A stretch of 64,000 nucleotides of DNA from CAYTYZ01 sp964442385. Its GTDB lineage: Bacteria; Patescibacteriota; Microgenomatia; UBA12405. The notes under the pieces are model-generated. The model saw only the letters and a program-made list of their open reading frames with translations. It was not told the DNA's origin and ran no database searches. Below are positions 43,291 to 52,053 of the stretch, piece by piece (within the stretch, counting starts at the first letter, position 1; each line of letters opens with the position of its first letter). Location of the stretch: positions 1 through 64,000 of the forward strand of contig CAYTYZ010000004.1 in assembly GCA_964442385.1 (NCBI GenBank). Reading direction: 5' to 3'. The position numbers and the translations under genes are program-made.

Positions 43291-44556
43291 TTTTCTAAAC
43301 AAGAAAATAAAGGTAAGGAAATTTAGAAGAGATAAAGAGCGACTAAAAATAGTATAGGAAAACAAGTCTTTTAAAAAAGTCAAACTGGATGGGAACCACC
43401 AGAACTTGAATAAATTGAAAAAGAAAACAGTTGATAGAATGAGATAGAAATAAATTAGTTTGGGCTTTTTAATGGATAGGAAAAGTAGGGTAACTAGGCC
43501 AGTAAAGATATAGCGCTCTAGCATGTTGGTCATAAATAACCACCCTCCAATACCTAAAAGCGTGAGGCCTAGAAAAACTTGATGGTGGGAATATTGGCCT
43601 GGGGTGATTCGTATTAGGTAGATAAATAAAACCAGATATATTAAAAATCCGATAAAATAGGCTGGAATACCCAGGATGGGAGTGGCTTGGTTTAAAGCCT
43701 TGTCCCCTACGAAGATGTGCCAAAAATTTAAAGAATTAGTGGTTAGTCTGGGTTCAGATTTTAAAAATATTTTAGGGTAAATAGTGTGATAACTATAATT
43801 TAGCACTGGCGAGGGAGTAAAGGTGGACACCAGGATAAACCAGGAAAAAATGGCCAGGAAAAGTCCGGCTAAAATATGTTTTAAAAATGGCTTGACCTTG
43901 TAAGTCAGGTAGACAAAAAATGGGAGAAATAAAAGACCAGTAGGTTTTAAATTTAGGGAGATAAATAATAGCAAGAGCGATACAATCCAGTTTTTTTTGA
44001 GACTAAGAAAACTAAGAAGCAAAAATAGAAAACTAATTTGATCATACTGCCCCCAAGCTGAGGACAAATAACCGGAAAAAGGAAGACACCAATAAAGGAT
44101 AGGAAATATGGCTTTTTTGGAAAATTTATACAATAAAAATGTAATAAAAATATCGGCTATAAATGGAAATAGCTTGATACTATAAATAAAACCAAGAGGA
44201 AAGGGAACGCCGGGGGCAATAAGCTTGTCAAAGCTTTTGGTAAACTCGAAAAACCAGAGCATTTTGCCTGGGGCCAAATGAAAGGTAACAATGGTGTTAG
44301 AAAAGGACCTTAGACTTTCTAAAAGTGTTAAATATAAATGCCAAGAAGCTCCGTAAAGCAAGTTGACCAAGGGTGGCTGTGTAGGCCAGGCAAAAGTCCA
44401 AATTTGATTGTCATAAAAACCCATGGGTCCATGTGTGCCAATCCACTGTCCCCAGCCAGCATTACTGATAATATCGTCGTGGATAGCTGGAAAACTAGAT
44501 AGACGAAAAAATAGGCCTAATAAAATTAAAAAGAATAGAGATAATTTTTTAAACAT
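43279..44556 (-). CDS. Multi-pass GT-C-like mannosyltransferase/DUF2029-type protein
   Basis: Protein of 425 residues from the ATG at 44556, which overlaps the previous stop by one base (TAATG). It has ten or more hydrophobic segments. An early extracytoplasmic loop carries HDDIISNAGWGQWIGTHGP, with the acidic pair expected of GT-C glycosyltransferases, and YLSSAWGQYDQISFLFL resembles the ALG6/8 and DUF2029 patterns (WGQxD). The donor is likely a polyprenyl-phosphate sugar. It is last in a (-) operon with phosphoglycerate-mutase-like, MGMT and SanA-like genes. Confidence 0.65.
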   Translation of the reverse strand: MFKKLSLFFLILLGLFFRLSSFPAIHDDIISNAGWGQWIGTHGPMGFYDNQIWTFAWPTQPPLVNLLYGASWHLYLTLLESLRSFSNTIVTFHLAPGKMLWFFEFTKSFDKLIAPGVPFPLGFIYSIKLFPFIADIFITFLLYKFSKKAIFPILYWCLPFSGYLSSAWGQYDQISFLFLLLSFLSLKKNWIVSLLLLFISLNLKPTGLLFLPFFVYLTYKVKPFLKHILAGLFLAIFSWFILVSTFTPSPVLNYSYHTIYPKIFLKSEPRLTTNSLNFWHIFVGDKALNQATPILGIPAYFIGFLIYLVLFIYLIRITPGQYSHHQVFLGLTLLGIGGWLFMTNMLERYIFTGLVTLLFLSIKKPKLIYFYLILSTVFFFNLFKFWWFPSSLTFLKDLFSYTIFSRSLSLLNFLTFIFLFRKLRD

Positions 44557-45125
44557 TAAAGCTGATAGGCGAAAACTGTGGCAAAGGTGAGCGTCCAAGA
44601 GCAGGTGACTTCCCGGGGAGGTGACTCGAGGATGTGTCTAAAGATACGGATGCTATTGCCGTGGGCTGAGATAGCAATATTAATATCCTTGCCCGAGTAG
44701 GTGTTTTTTAGCCAGCTGATAAAATCTGCGACACGAACTTGAATATCGGCATATGATTCTCCCCCTTCGGCTTTGTCATCCCAGCCTCGGTGAATTTTGT
44801 TGAAATAGTCCTTGCCCTTGGAAGCAATTAAATCAGCATGGGCAGTATTGTTTAGCACTCCATAATTGCGTTCAATCAGGCGGTCATCTAGACGAATGTC
44901 TTTACATTCTGGATGAGTAGCCAAAATAGTATTTAAGGTGTCACGGGAACGGGAAAGCCGGCTATGTATAGCTAAATCTAACCTGATATCCTTGAGAAGT
45001 TTAGCCAGATGTTGGTTTTGAAGTAGACCGGTAGGGGTAAAAACAGTATTAGTTTCCCAACCAGTAAACATTTCTTTTAGATTATGCTCAGTTTGTCCGT
45101 GACGAAAAAGATAAATATTGGCCAT
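44556..45125 (-). CDS. Histidine phosphatase family protein (phosphoglycerate mutase-like)
   Basis: Protein of 189 residues. Seen: LFRHGQTEHNLKEMFTGWE with phospho-accepting H9, LDLAIHSRLSRSRDT, the acid pair in LIERNYGVLNN, EGGESYADIQVRV and the second His in ISAHGNSIR. The strong match in ERNYG and GGES regions favours a cofactor-dependent phosphoglycerate mutase role over a general phosphatase, and the window otherwise has enolase and PGK. At 189 residues it is shorter than the usual 230-250 for GpmA, so specificity is not certain. Confidence 0.75.
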   Translation of the reverse strand: MANIYLFRHGQTEHNLKEMFTGWETNTVFTPTGLLQNQHLAKLLKDIRLDLAIHSRLSRSRDTLNTILATHPECKDIRLDDRLIERNYGVLNNTAHADLIASKGKDYFNKIHRGWDDKAEGGESYADIQVRVADFISWLKNTYSGKDINIAISAHGNSIRIFRHILESPPREVTCSWTLTFATVFAYQL

Positions 45126-45136
45126 AGAATAGTGTA

Positions 45137-45406
45137 CTAGATTTTAACTCCTTCTTCTTGTAAAAGTCGGCGTTTGGTTTCTACTCCGCCTGGTCCAGAA
45201 TAACCACCTAGTCCCCCATCTGAGCGGATGACCCGATGACAAGGTGTAGTAATTAGATCTGGATTGGCTCCACAGGCATTAGCAACAGCCCTGGCGGCAG
45301 AACGTGGGTGGCCAATTGCACTGGCAATTTGGGCATATGTCCGGACTTGACCCTTGGGGATTTTTTTTAGTTCCTGCCAGACTAGGCGTTGAAAGGGGGT
45401 GGTCAT
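45137..45406 (-). CDS. Methylated-DNA--protein-cysteine methyltransferase (MGMT-like)
   Basis: Single C-terminal domain of the Ogt/Ada family, 89 residues. Seen: TPFQRLVWQELKKIPKGQVR, TYAQIASAIG, SAARAVANACGANPD with the helix-turn-helix, the acceptor C56 in TTPCHRVIRSDG, and GLGGYSGPGGVETKRRLL. Free-standing short forms are known either as alkyl transferases or as ATL proteins; the Cys is present, so repair of O6-alkylguanine is expected. It overlaps the SanA-like gene by four bases. Confidence 0.85.
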   Translation of the reverse strand: MTTPFQRLVWQELKKIPKGQVRTYAQIASAIGHPRSAARAVANACGANPDLITTPCHRVIRSDGGLGGYSGPGGVETKRRLLQEEGVKI

Positions 45407-45999
45407 AGTTTGGTAAAATCTGTTTCACTACCGTCGCTTTTAACGGCTGGGGAGTAACCAACAAGCTCGATAATACTACGCCAAGAAGCAAATATTTCGC
45501 GGATAGTTAGATAAATAAGGTTAGTATAAGTGGGCATGGGGGCGGGAGAGACTAGAACCTCTAGGCCTTCTTTTTGACAAAGAAAAACGGCACGTGGCAT
45601 GTGAAATTCTTGGGTTACTATATAAACTGAGTAAGCTTTAAAAACATTTTTGGCGCGCCAACAGCTATCAACGGTGCGTCTACCACCATGATCTTTGATA
45701 ATTGACTTGTCTGGTATGCCTTTGCTTACTAAATAATTTTTCATTACTTCGGGTTCATTATAATTTGTGGATCTATTGTCGCCGCTAACTAAAATAAAGC
45801 GAATTGATCCATCCTGGTAAAGGCTAATAGCCTGATCTAGCCTTGAAGTTAGAATTGGTGAGGGACTATCTCCCCATACGCCCGCACCAAGTACTAAGGC
45901 TATTGGGGAACCTGGGATTTCTTGAATAAATAGTCGGTTTAGACTGAAAAGTAACCAGGGCAAAAGTACAAGAATAAGCAAGATAAAAAATTTAGTCAT
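45403..45999 (-). CDS. DUF218/SanA-like membrane protein
   Basis: Protein of 198 residues with one N-terminal helix (residues 3-21) and a DUF218 domain. Seen: IALVLGAGVWGDSPSPILTS, SRLDQAISLYQDG, LVSGDNRST, GGRRTVDSCWRAKNVF and VTQEFHMPRAVFLC. SanA and YdcF-type proteins are linked to envelope integrity and resistance to vancomycin in other bacteria; the reaction is not settled. It heads the (-) operon and is divergent from TrhO with only 19 bases between start codons. Confidence 0.75.
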   Translation of the reverse strand: MTKFFILLILVLLPWLLFSLNRLFIQEIPGSPIALVLGAGVWGDSPSPILTSRLDQAISLYQDGSIRFILVSGDNRSTNYNEPEVMKNYLVSKGIPDKSIIKDHGGRRTVDSCWRAKNVFKAYSVYIVTQEFHMPRAVFLCQKEGLEVLVSPAPMPTYTNLIYLTIREIFASWRSIIELVGYSPAVKSDGSETDFTKL

Positions 46000-46005
46000 T
46001 TAGTT

Positions 46006-46013
46006 ATTATAAT
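46006..46013. promoter_or_regulatory. Divergent promoter with overlapping -10 boxes (ATTATAAT)
   Basis: Minus strand: TATAAT 46006-46011, six bases before the ATG at 45999. Plus strand: TATAAT 46008-46013, five bases before the GTG at 46019. An out-of-frame ATG at 46014 leads only to a 12-codon ORF. Confidence 0.62.
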
Positions 46014-46018
46014 ATGAG

Positions 46019-46879
46019 GTGTACCAAATACTGCTATATTACAAATATGTAAGCCTGTCTGATCCAGAAATGGTGATGATGTGGCAAAGGAATTTATGCC
46101 AAAGGCTCGGTCTAAAAGGTAGGATAATTGTAGCTAAGGAAGGACTAAATGGAACCCTGGAGGGGCTGGAAAAGGATACCAAAGAGTACCTTCGGGAAAT
46201 GAAGAAATATCCCCCTTTTTCTGATATAAATTGGAAGAAAAGCAAAGGTAATGGGAGTGCTTTTCCAAAACTGTCAGTAAAAGTAAGAGATGAAATTGTA
46301 ACTACCGGGGAAAGTAATAAAGATTTTGGACCACTCTCCCTTAAAACTGGAAAATACTTAAGTGCAAAGGAGTTGTATGAATGGTATGAAAGTAAAAAAG
46401 AGTTTTATGTACTGGACATGCGAAATGACTATGAATATGAAGTGGGCAGATTTAAAGATTCCTTGTGGCCAGATGGACTGGGTCATTTTAGAGATGTAAA
46501 AAAGGCGATAAAAAATATAGAGTATCTTAAGGATAAAACAGTGGTAACTGTTTGCACTGGCGGGGTAAGGTGTGAAACAGCCAGTGGACTAATACAAAAA
46601 TATGGCTTTAAAGATGTGTACCAGCTACAACATGGAATTGTAACTTTTATGGATAAATACCCCAATACATATTGGGAAGGAAAACTATATGTATTTGATA
46701 GCCGAGAATTATATGGAAACGGAAAACCAATTGGCAAATGTCGAATCTGCGGTAATAGTACGGAGAATATGGTGAATTACTACAAAGATGGCAAAAATAC
46801 CTACGGAGTAGTTTGCGAGGAGTGTTGCCGAACTGGAAAGGTGGAACTGGAGGGAAAATACAAGGCTAAGTGGAGCTAG
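46019..46879 (+). CDS. trhO: tRNA uridine(34) hydroxylase TrhO (rhodanese-domain)
   Basis: YceA/TrhO family protein, 286 residues, which hydroxylates U34 of tRNA with molecular oxygen in studied bacteria. Seen: N-terminal acylphosphatase-like part with GRIIVAKEGLNGTLEG, FPKLSVKVRDEIVT, the rhodanese domain VLDMRNDYEYEVGRFKDSL, active-site loop VCTGGVRCETASG with C179, GFKDVYQLQHGIVTFMDKYP, then a Cys-rich C-terminus (CRICG; CEECC). GTG is taken as start because of the five-base -10 spacing. The end overlaps the convergent MFS gene by 14 bases. Confidence 0.85.
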   Translation: MYQILLYYKYVSLSDPEMVMMWQRNLCQRLGLKGRIIVAKEGLNGTLEGLEKDTKEYLREMKKYPPFSDINWKKSKGNGSAFPKLSVKVRDEIVTTGESNKDFGPLSLKTGKYLSAKELYEWYESKKEFYVLDMRNDYEYEVGRFKDSLWPDGLGHFRDVKKAIKNIEYLKDKTVVTVCTGGVRCETASGLIQKYGFKDVYQLQHGIVTFMDKYPNTYWEGKLYVFDSRELYGNGKPIGKCRICGNSTENMVNYYKDGKNTYGVVCEECCRTGKVELEGKYKAKWS

Positions 46880-48026
46880 ATTTTTTAGAAAAAAGATTTA
46901 AGTATAAAAACAGAATACTAAAAGAAGACAGGGAGAGTACCAGTAATCCTATTCTTGGCGTAAAAATGTCTGCCAGACTACCTAATGTCAGTGAAATTAT
47001 GCCAAATAAAATGCTACCCAAAAGAGAATTAAGTGAGCCCATAGTAGCTCTTTTGTTATTAGTAAATTCTTGTTGTAAAAGATGAGACTTTGCGACTGTG
47101 GTTACCCCGTGAAAGACTGAGGTGCTTGAAATTAAAAGAGGCGATAGAATTCCAGGGACCAGAAGAGCAAGGATTTCCATTAGGCGACTATAAATTGAAG
47201 CAAAAATTAGCGTTTTTCCTTCACTAAACTTGGCTAAAATCTTGCCACTGAAAAAATAGCTAAAAGCTGCTCCCAGATTTGAGATAACTCTGGTTATGCC
47301 AATAGCCCAAACTGGCCAGAGTGAAGCAAAAAAGATGCTTTGAAACTGATAGTAGGATTCACCCAGGGCAAAAGATAATGAATCGGCAAGGGATAATTTG
47401 GCTAATTTTTTATTGCTAAAAAATAGTTTAATGGCAGGAATTAGGGTGGAAAATAGATTGCTATCTTTTCTGGAATATTTAGCAGTTTCGGAAAAACAAA
47501 GGGAAACCAATAGACGTAGAAGCATGGGTAGTAAGGTTAGATAAAAGGCAAGTTTAAGAGATTGGGTAGCAGCAAGTCCACCTAAAAGAGCCCCAAGCCC
47601 AGCAGAAATGTGAAACATAGAGCTGGTTTTACCTAAAATCTCCTTGTATTTATTTTTTTGGTTTGACTCAGACAAAAGATCATATAAATAGGCGTCGTTA
47701 TTGCCTGAAAAGCTAGCCCGGCCAAGACCTTCAAAAATAGCGCCTAGAAGGAGAAGAAAATAATTATAAGAGATAGCAAAAAATAGAACGCTGATAAGAC
47801 CGGCCAGGGAGCCTAAAATTATGGTTTTTTTACGACCAAAGTGGTCTGAAAATAAACCAGTGGGTAATTCAAATAAAGATTGACTAATAAATATGGCGGA
47901 GAAAACGCTCATGCCTAGTAAATAAGATCCAGAGACCTGGGAAAAATAAAGTATGGCTATGGGGGCAAACAGGGAAAAATCTGTAAGAAAATTAAAAAGG
48001 TAAAAAAGACGGATATTTTTAGACAT
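46866..48026 (-). CDS. MFS transporter
   Basis: Protein of 386 residues with twelve predicted hydrophobic segments. Seen: the loop 2-3 motif GLFSDHFGRKKTIILGSLAG, diagnostic of the major facilitator superfamily, and FEGLGRASFSGNNDAYLYD after helix 4. Related Patescibacteria proteins are annotated as drug-type efflux carriers, but the substrate is unknown. CATAAT stands five bases before the ATG, a weak leaderless-type promoter. Confidence 0.75.
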   Translation of the reverse strand: MSKNIRLFYLFNFLTDFSLFAPIAILYFSQVSGSYLLGMSVFSAIFISQSLFELPTGLFSDHFGRKKTIILGSLAGLISVLFFAISYNYFLLLLGAIFEGLGRASFSGNNDAYLYDLLSESNQKNKYKEILGKTSSMFHISAGLGALLGGLAATQSLKLAFYLTLLPMLLRLLVSLCFSETAKYSRKDSNLFSTLIPAIKLFFSNKKLAKLSLADSLSFALGESYYQFQSIFFASLWPVWAIGITRVISNLGAAFSYFFSGKILAKFSEGKTLIFASIYSRLMEILALLVPGILSPLLISSTSVFHGVTTVAKSHLLQQEFTNNKRATMGSLNSLLGSILFGIISLTLGSLADIFTPRIGLLVLSLSSFSILFLYLNLFSKKSSST

Positions 48027-48037
48027 TGATAATTATG

Positions 48038-49641
48038 CTAGGAAAGTAGGTCTTGTAAGCAGCGAATTGCTAAGTGTGGGTTTTTGGGGTGGNNNNNNNN
48101 NNATAGACCGCCCAAAGTACTGCTTCTCGGGTAAAACCCACATCGCGCAGTTGATTGCTAAGCGAAATTATCATACCGATATGCTTACCTGGCTTAAAGT
48201 CCAGATCTAATAACCATTGGCCTTTGATTAGATCTTCGGGTCGACTATCTTCAATCTGCAGATCTCTAGCTCGTTGCAAAAGCCAGAGGGCAGGCTCGTA
48301 AGTGGTTGGAGATAAAAAAACTTGCTCTGGCTCTAGAAGCTGGTCAAAAGGTCCCCTTCCAAGGTGATCAGCCTCGGCTAAGTGCACTAGCTCACGAATA
48401 GAAGCAGGATGAATTCTATTTGCAAGATTGCGAATAGTTCCATCTTTTACTCTATTGTGTCGTATTTTTTCATCAATATAAAGAAGGGATGGATGCATAT
48501 GATTTTCAACAAGTTTAATAACTTTTTCCCGAATTTCTCCTGGAACCCCCAAGCGCGATAGAAACATTTTGGTAGGCTCGACACCTGCTTGTTCGTGGCC
48601 TGGAGAAATTATTTGTCCCTTATCATTTCTTTGGGTGGTACTGGGCTTACCTAGGTCATGGCACAGGGCACTAAGCAAGAGTACCAGGGTGTCATCTTCG
48701 TTTAGACCTTCACGAAGAGCAATTTTAGCAGCTTCGTCAAGAACTTTTAGGGTGTGGATCCAAACGTCTCCTTCTGGGTGCCATTTGGGCTCTTGGGGGG
48801 TTTGGTGTAGTGGAGGAAATTGAGGATGTAGGGTAGCCAAGACGCCAAGTGACATAGCCGCAGCAAGACCCAGAGAGGGCTTTTCGGATTTGGTTAAAAG
48901 CTTTTTCCATTCTTCAAATAATCGTTCACTGGGAAGATGTTTTAGCCCGTCTAGAATTGATACCATAAGCTGGGTACTATGAGGTTCGATAAAAAGGCCA
49001 AATCGAGACACAAATTGTACTGCTCTTAAAATTCGAAGAGGGTCGTCGCAAAATAAGACCTTGTCGGTAACACGCAAAATTCGACGGCCTAGGTCATCTA
49101 GGCCTCCATAAGGATCAAACAGCTCGCCGGTAAGTGGATCTGCTGCCATAGAATTGATGGTAAAATCCCGTCTTTTGGCCGCTTCATTGATAGTCATAAG
49201 TGGATTAATGTTTACCAAAACTTCTTGATGCTTATTACCAGCCTTAGAATCTGTTCTGGGCAAGGAAATATCAATATCGAGTCCTGGGGCAATTGATAGT
49301 TTTAGTATCCCAAAAGCCCTGCCAACCTCGCTTATTTTGCCAAATCTTTGGGCTATTTCAAGAATTTCCTCTGGCCAAAGTCTATATACTTCCAAATCAA
49401 AATCTTTGGGTATTTTATTTAGTTTCATATCTCGAACACACCCGCCTACTAAAAGTGCCCGACCGCCTGCGTATTTAAAGGCTAAAGATAAGTCTAGTAG
49501 AGTTTGGTACACCCTGGCATGTTCGATCAAATTATTTGCCATAAATAAATCTAAAAGTTCGGCTGGTTTGGGAAAACCTTCCTTGCTAAGACCTTCTAAT
49601 CCAAGTTCAATCTTTGTTTTCACTTGAGAGAAGTAAATCAC
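48038..49641 (-). CDS. cca: CCA-adding tRNA nucleotidyltransferase with HD domain (contains assembly gap)
   Basis: Class II nucleotidyltransferase that adds or repairs the 3' CCA of tRNAs. Seen: LLVGGCVRDMKLNKIPKDFD with the DxD acids, RRDFTINSMAADPLTG, DDPLRILRAVQFVSRFG (RNA/nucleotide-binding neck) and a C-terminal HD domain, ALCHDLGKPSTTQ. Ten Ns interrupt the last codons. Beyond them another frame reads PHLAIRCLQDLLS and stops at 48038, probably the true C-terminus. The start may be the GTG at 49623 or the codon at 49641; both overlap the CYTH gene. All three tRNAs here lack CCA, so this enzyme is needed. Confidence 0.82.
48093..48102. other. Assembly gap (10 N)
   Basis: Ten ambiguous bases near the 3' end of cca. 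The real length is unknown, so reading frames across it should not be trusted. Confidence 0.99.
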
Positions 49642-50134
49642 TATAGGAGCATGAAATTAAATCTGACTCAGCAATAGCAAAGAGTTTTTGGTAAAACTGA
49701 CATTGTTCTAATAACTTTTTTTCGCCTATGGTGCCGGTTGCATCGATGGCTTCGATTTCAACAAAAGTACCTAGGCCCTGGACTTGATCTAAGTGAAACT
49801 TTACATTTTCTATAAAATAGATTTCTCGTGTCTTGTCTACTACAGCTAAAATTCCCAAAGATTGACTTAATATTTGTTTTAAGGAAGAATTAGGTTGGGT
49901 TGAAAACAAAGAAACGTGGGATGGCTTTGGTCCCGCTTGATTATCTCGCTGGTAGTGAATTAAGTGATTTTCGATATTCCCTTCTCGTAGTTTAAGCCTG
50001 CCGAAGTTGACGCGGAAATAAGTATCTATTTGGTTATCGGTGCCTTTAAAGATGGCATTTTTCTCACGCAATAATTGCCTTAAATGGTCTTGATTTTTGG
50101 TTTTGGCTTTGATTTCGATATTTAAATGAGGCAT
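49607..50134 (-). CDS. CYTH-domain protein (CyaB/ThTPase-like)
   Basis: Triphosphate tunnel enzyme family, 175 residues. Seen: LNIEIKAKTKNQDHLRQLL (the NxExK start typical of CyaB-like members), QIDTYFRVNFGRLKLREG, VDKTREIYFIENVKFHLDQV and GLGTFVEIEA. Family members hydrolyse triphosphates (thiamine triphosphate, tripolyphosphate) or make cAMP; CyaB-like bacterial proteins mostly have unknown substrate. The gene precedes cca and overlaps it. Confidence 0.75.
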   Translation of the reverse strand: MPHLNIEIKAKTKNQDHLRQLLREKNAIFKGTDNQIDTYFRVNFGRLKLREGNIENHLIHYQRDNQAGPKPSHVSLFSTQPNSSLKQILSQSLGILAVVDKTREIYFIENVKFHLDQVQGLGTFVEIEAIDATGTIGEKKLLEQCQFYQKLFAIAESDLISCSYSDLLLSSENKD

Positions 50135-50208
50135 TGATAATATCAGTTTAGCATTAGCTTTTAAAAAACAGATACAATAGAGGATTAAATGTTTGTTAAA
50201 AAGATAAA

Positions 50209-50427
50209 ATGAAAAAAATGATGTGTTCCCAAATGGGCGGACCTAGCGAGTGTACTTTTGAAGTTAGTGGAAATAGTGCAGCTGAAATGGTGGAAGCGGG
50301 AACTAAACATGTAATGGAATCTCATCCTGATATTTTGGCTCAAATGAATGCTATGAGTGATGAGGAAAAAGCTAAATGGTTTGTAGAATTCCAAGCCAAG
50401 TTTGATGCTGCCCCCGAAGTAGTCTAA
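50209..50427 (+). CDS. DUF1059 family small protein
   Basis: Protein of 72 residues. The pattern MKKMMCSQMGGPSECTFEV, then EMVEAGTKHVMESHPD and a final MSDEEKAKW helix, fits DUF1059 proteins (small, soluble, two conserved Cys near the N-terminus). Their function is unknown. The gene is alone on the plus strand. The hairpin just downstream reads as a terminator for the opposite strand. Confidence 0.7.
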   Translation: MKKMMCSQMGGPSECTFEVSGNSAAEMVEAGTKHVMESHPDILAQMNAMSDEEKAKWFVEFQAKFDAAPEVV

Positions 50428-50432
50428 TAAAA

Positions 50433-50461
50433 AACCCGGCAGGAACTAATCCTACCGGGTT
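50433..50461 (-). terminator. Rho-independent terminator of the 50482-50835 lipoprotein gene
   Basis: On the minus strand AACCCGG and AGGA-type arms pair (one mismatch) around a five-base loop, and CCGGGTT runs into TTTTATTAG. It is the clearest intrinsic terminator in the window. Confidence 0.75.
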
Positions 50462-50481
50462 GGGAAAATAAGGATAGTCTC

Positions 50482-50835
50482 CTATTTTCCTTGTGGCGCC
50501 TGGTAATCATAGATGACCAAAGCCCCGAGTATAATTGGGTGTCCGTAACCGCCACCATCGCCATTGATGAAGGCGATACCTGTGACCCTTTTTTGTGTGG
50601 CTGTCTGCTCCCAACGTACCTTTTTGGCAATAATGTCCGCCACGGCCTTGTTTTCTTCTCCACTTTCGGGATTGTCCACCAGAATAAGCAGATTGTGTTT
50701 CTGGTCGTCATAGACATTACGGGCAACTTCGACAAATCCCTGTGGAACTACTGGAGCCTTTGAAACATACCCTCCGCACCCGGAAAGAACCAATCCAATG
50801 AGGAGTACTACATAGGACAGGGATCTGATCTTCAT
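50482..50835 (-). CDS. Small lipoprotein with foreign-looking expression signals
   Basis: Lipoprotein of 117 residues: signal ending LVLSGC with C20, then a globular part (FVEVARNVYDDQKHNLLILV, ATQKRVTGIAFINGDGG). The family is not recognised. The ATG at 50835 is chosen because of the signal peptide and an AGAGGTG Shine-Dalgarno upstream; a longer in-frame start exists at 50925. It differs from its neighbours: visibly higher GC, an untranslated leader of about 70 bases, an operator-like inverted repeat and a classical terminator. Recent horizontal acquisition is likely (inference). Confidence 0.6.
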   Translation of the reverse strand: MKIRSLSYVVLLIGLVLSGCGGYVSKAPVVPQGFVEVARNVYDDQKHNLLILVDNPESGEENKAVADIIAKKVRWEQTATQKRVTGIAFINGDGGGYGHPIILGALVIYDYQAPQGK

Positions 50836-50886
50836 TACAACACCTCTTTTTGAAAGAACTATTTCCATGAAAGCCACATGGCTGGT

Positions 50887-50918
50887 TATCGGTTTGTTAT
50901 CCGATAATATTATTATAT
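50887..50918 (-). promoter_or_regulatory. Promoter with operator-like inverted repeat
   Basis: Minus-strand TATAAT (50913-50918) is followed directly by TTATCGG-N8-CCGATAA (50887-50908), a perfect 7-bp inverted repeat around the expected transcription start. It suggests repressor control of the lipoprotein gene. Confidence 0.45.
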
Positions 50919-51595
50919 CACTCAATTTCCCTACTGTCGAGTTTTTGGGTAAACAATAAGACTAGATGCATTAATTCCAGAGATAGTTCTATTCTACGTT
51001 GGAGTGGTTGTTGACCTGGGGTTTCTGTGCAGAGGCTAAACGGAACACCATCTGAAAAAAGTCGATCTTCAAAGGAGCTGTCGTGGATATTAGTTACCAG
51101 ACCCTGAGAAGATGGGTCTCCATAAATACTGCTAGACATGTTTATTGGAAAATATTTGCTAGCCTGAATAATCAAGTCACGATAAATTTGCTGATAAGTA
51201 TTCTCAAAGTTATAGAGGTAAAATGTTTTTTCATCCAGGTCTTCATGCAGTGAGTGAAAGAAAATAATTTGATGCACAGGTAGATTATCAAGAAGTATTT
51301 TTGTTTCAGTGCTTATTTTAGCTTTGGCAAAACATCGATTTAAATCTTGGCCAAGATAGTTTAGTCTTTGGCAAAGATCAAAACCGGTGGGATTGGCTAC
51401 TGGATAGATGATTATCTTAAGTTTTGGAAATTTTAAATATGTCTTATTCTTGAGAAATTCTATTATGGTAAGAGGTCCTGCTATTTCATCACCATGAATA
51501 CCAGCAGAAAAGACAACAGTTTTAACTGCATTTGAGTTAATTATAATCTGGAATATGGGAAAACTATTAACGTTTCCGGGTGTTACTAGCAACAA
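50918..51595 (-). CDS. M14-family zinc carboxypeptidase-like protein
   Basis: Protein of 225 residues. Seen: FSAGIHGDEIAG with zinc ligands H34 and E37, the substrate-binding LGQDLNRCF, FFHSLHED with the third zinc ligand (H114 or H117), and TETPGQQPLQRR with probable general base E191. This matches short M14 enzymes of the succinylglutamate desuccinylase/aspartoacylase and gamma-D-Glu-amidase type; no signal peptide is visible, so it probably works in the cytosol. Cell-wall peptide recycling is possible but not shown. The gene follows tspO and the serpin-like gene. Confidence 0.7.
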   Translation of the reverse strand: MLLVTPGNVNSFPIFQIIINSNAVKTVVFSAGIHGDEIAGPLTIIEFLKNKTYLKFPKLKIIIYPVANPTGFDLCQRLNYLGQDLNRCFAKAKISTETKILLDNLPVHQIIFFHSLHEDLDEKTFYLYNFENTYQQIYRDLIIQASKYFPINMSSSIYGDPSSQGLVTNIHDSSFEDRLFSDGVPFSLCTETPGQQPLQRRIELSLELMHLVLLFTQKLDSREIE

Positions 51596-51650
51596 TTTGT
51601 TTTTTAGACAAATATCTTGAAGATGTAGCAGAAAATTAGCGTACAGAAGA

Positions 51651-52052
51651 TTACTTTTTGAAATTTAGATAAGTTATGGTTAATTGGAGTACGGTGGCAA
51701 AAGAAACCCAAAGAAGATAGGGTATTTGCAAATAGGCTATGGTTTTATTGAAGGGATAAATGGCAATAATTATCCAGATTAGTGTAACTAAAACCAATGC
51801 TATGTCGAGACTGGCTAAATAGTTATTGCGTAGGCCAAATTGGAGAGGGGTAAAAAGTGCATTAAATACTAGGTTTAAAATAAATGGTAAAAGCAGATAG
51901 GCGGGTAGTTGTTTTTGCCAAACTAGGTAAAATACTCGGCCAAAAGTTAGGGCAATAATAAAATACAATACTGACCAGACTGGACCAAACAAAAACGATG
52001 GAGGTGCCCAAGATGGTTTTTGTAATTGGGAATACCAGGAGTAAGTATCCAT
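51651..52052 (-). CDS. TspO/MBR family membrane protein
   Basis: Five-helix tryptophan-rich sensory protein, 133 residues. Seen: WYSQLQKPSWAPPSFLFGPV, WSVLYFIIALTFGRVFYLVW, LPFILNLVFNALFTPLQFGL and a final IPYLLWVSFATVLQLTITYL. These match the porphyrin/cholesterol-binding TspO fold; bacterial members degrade or sense porphyrins and respond to oxygen or stress. It starts one base after the stop of the serpin-like gene. Confidence 0.85.
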   Translation of the reverse strand: MDTYSWYSQLQKPSWAPPSFLFGPVWSVLYFIIALTFGRVFYLVWQKQLPAYLLLPFILNLVFNALFTPLQFGLRNNYLASLDIALVLVTLIWIIIAIYPFNKTIAYLQIPYLLWVSFATVLQLTITYLNFKK

Positions 52053-52053
52053 A

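Noticed and set aside
48070..48102. C-terminal codons reading TPKTHT after the N gap in cca
   Set aside because: The frame across an N gap of arbitrary length is meaningless; the alternative frame ending at 48038 looks more protein-like.
50424..50735. Minus-strand ORF of 103 codons over the lipoprotein gene
   Set aside because: Its sequence is a frame shadow. The overlapping 50482-50835 frame has a lipoprotein signal, Shine-Dalgarno and terminator.
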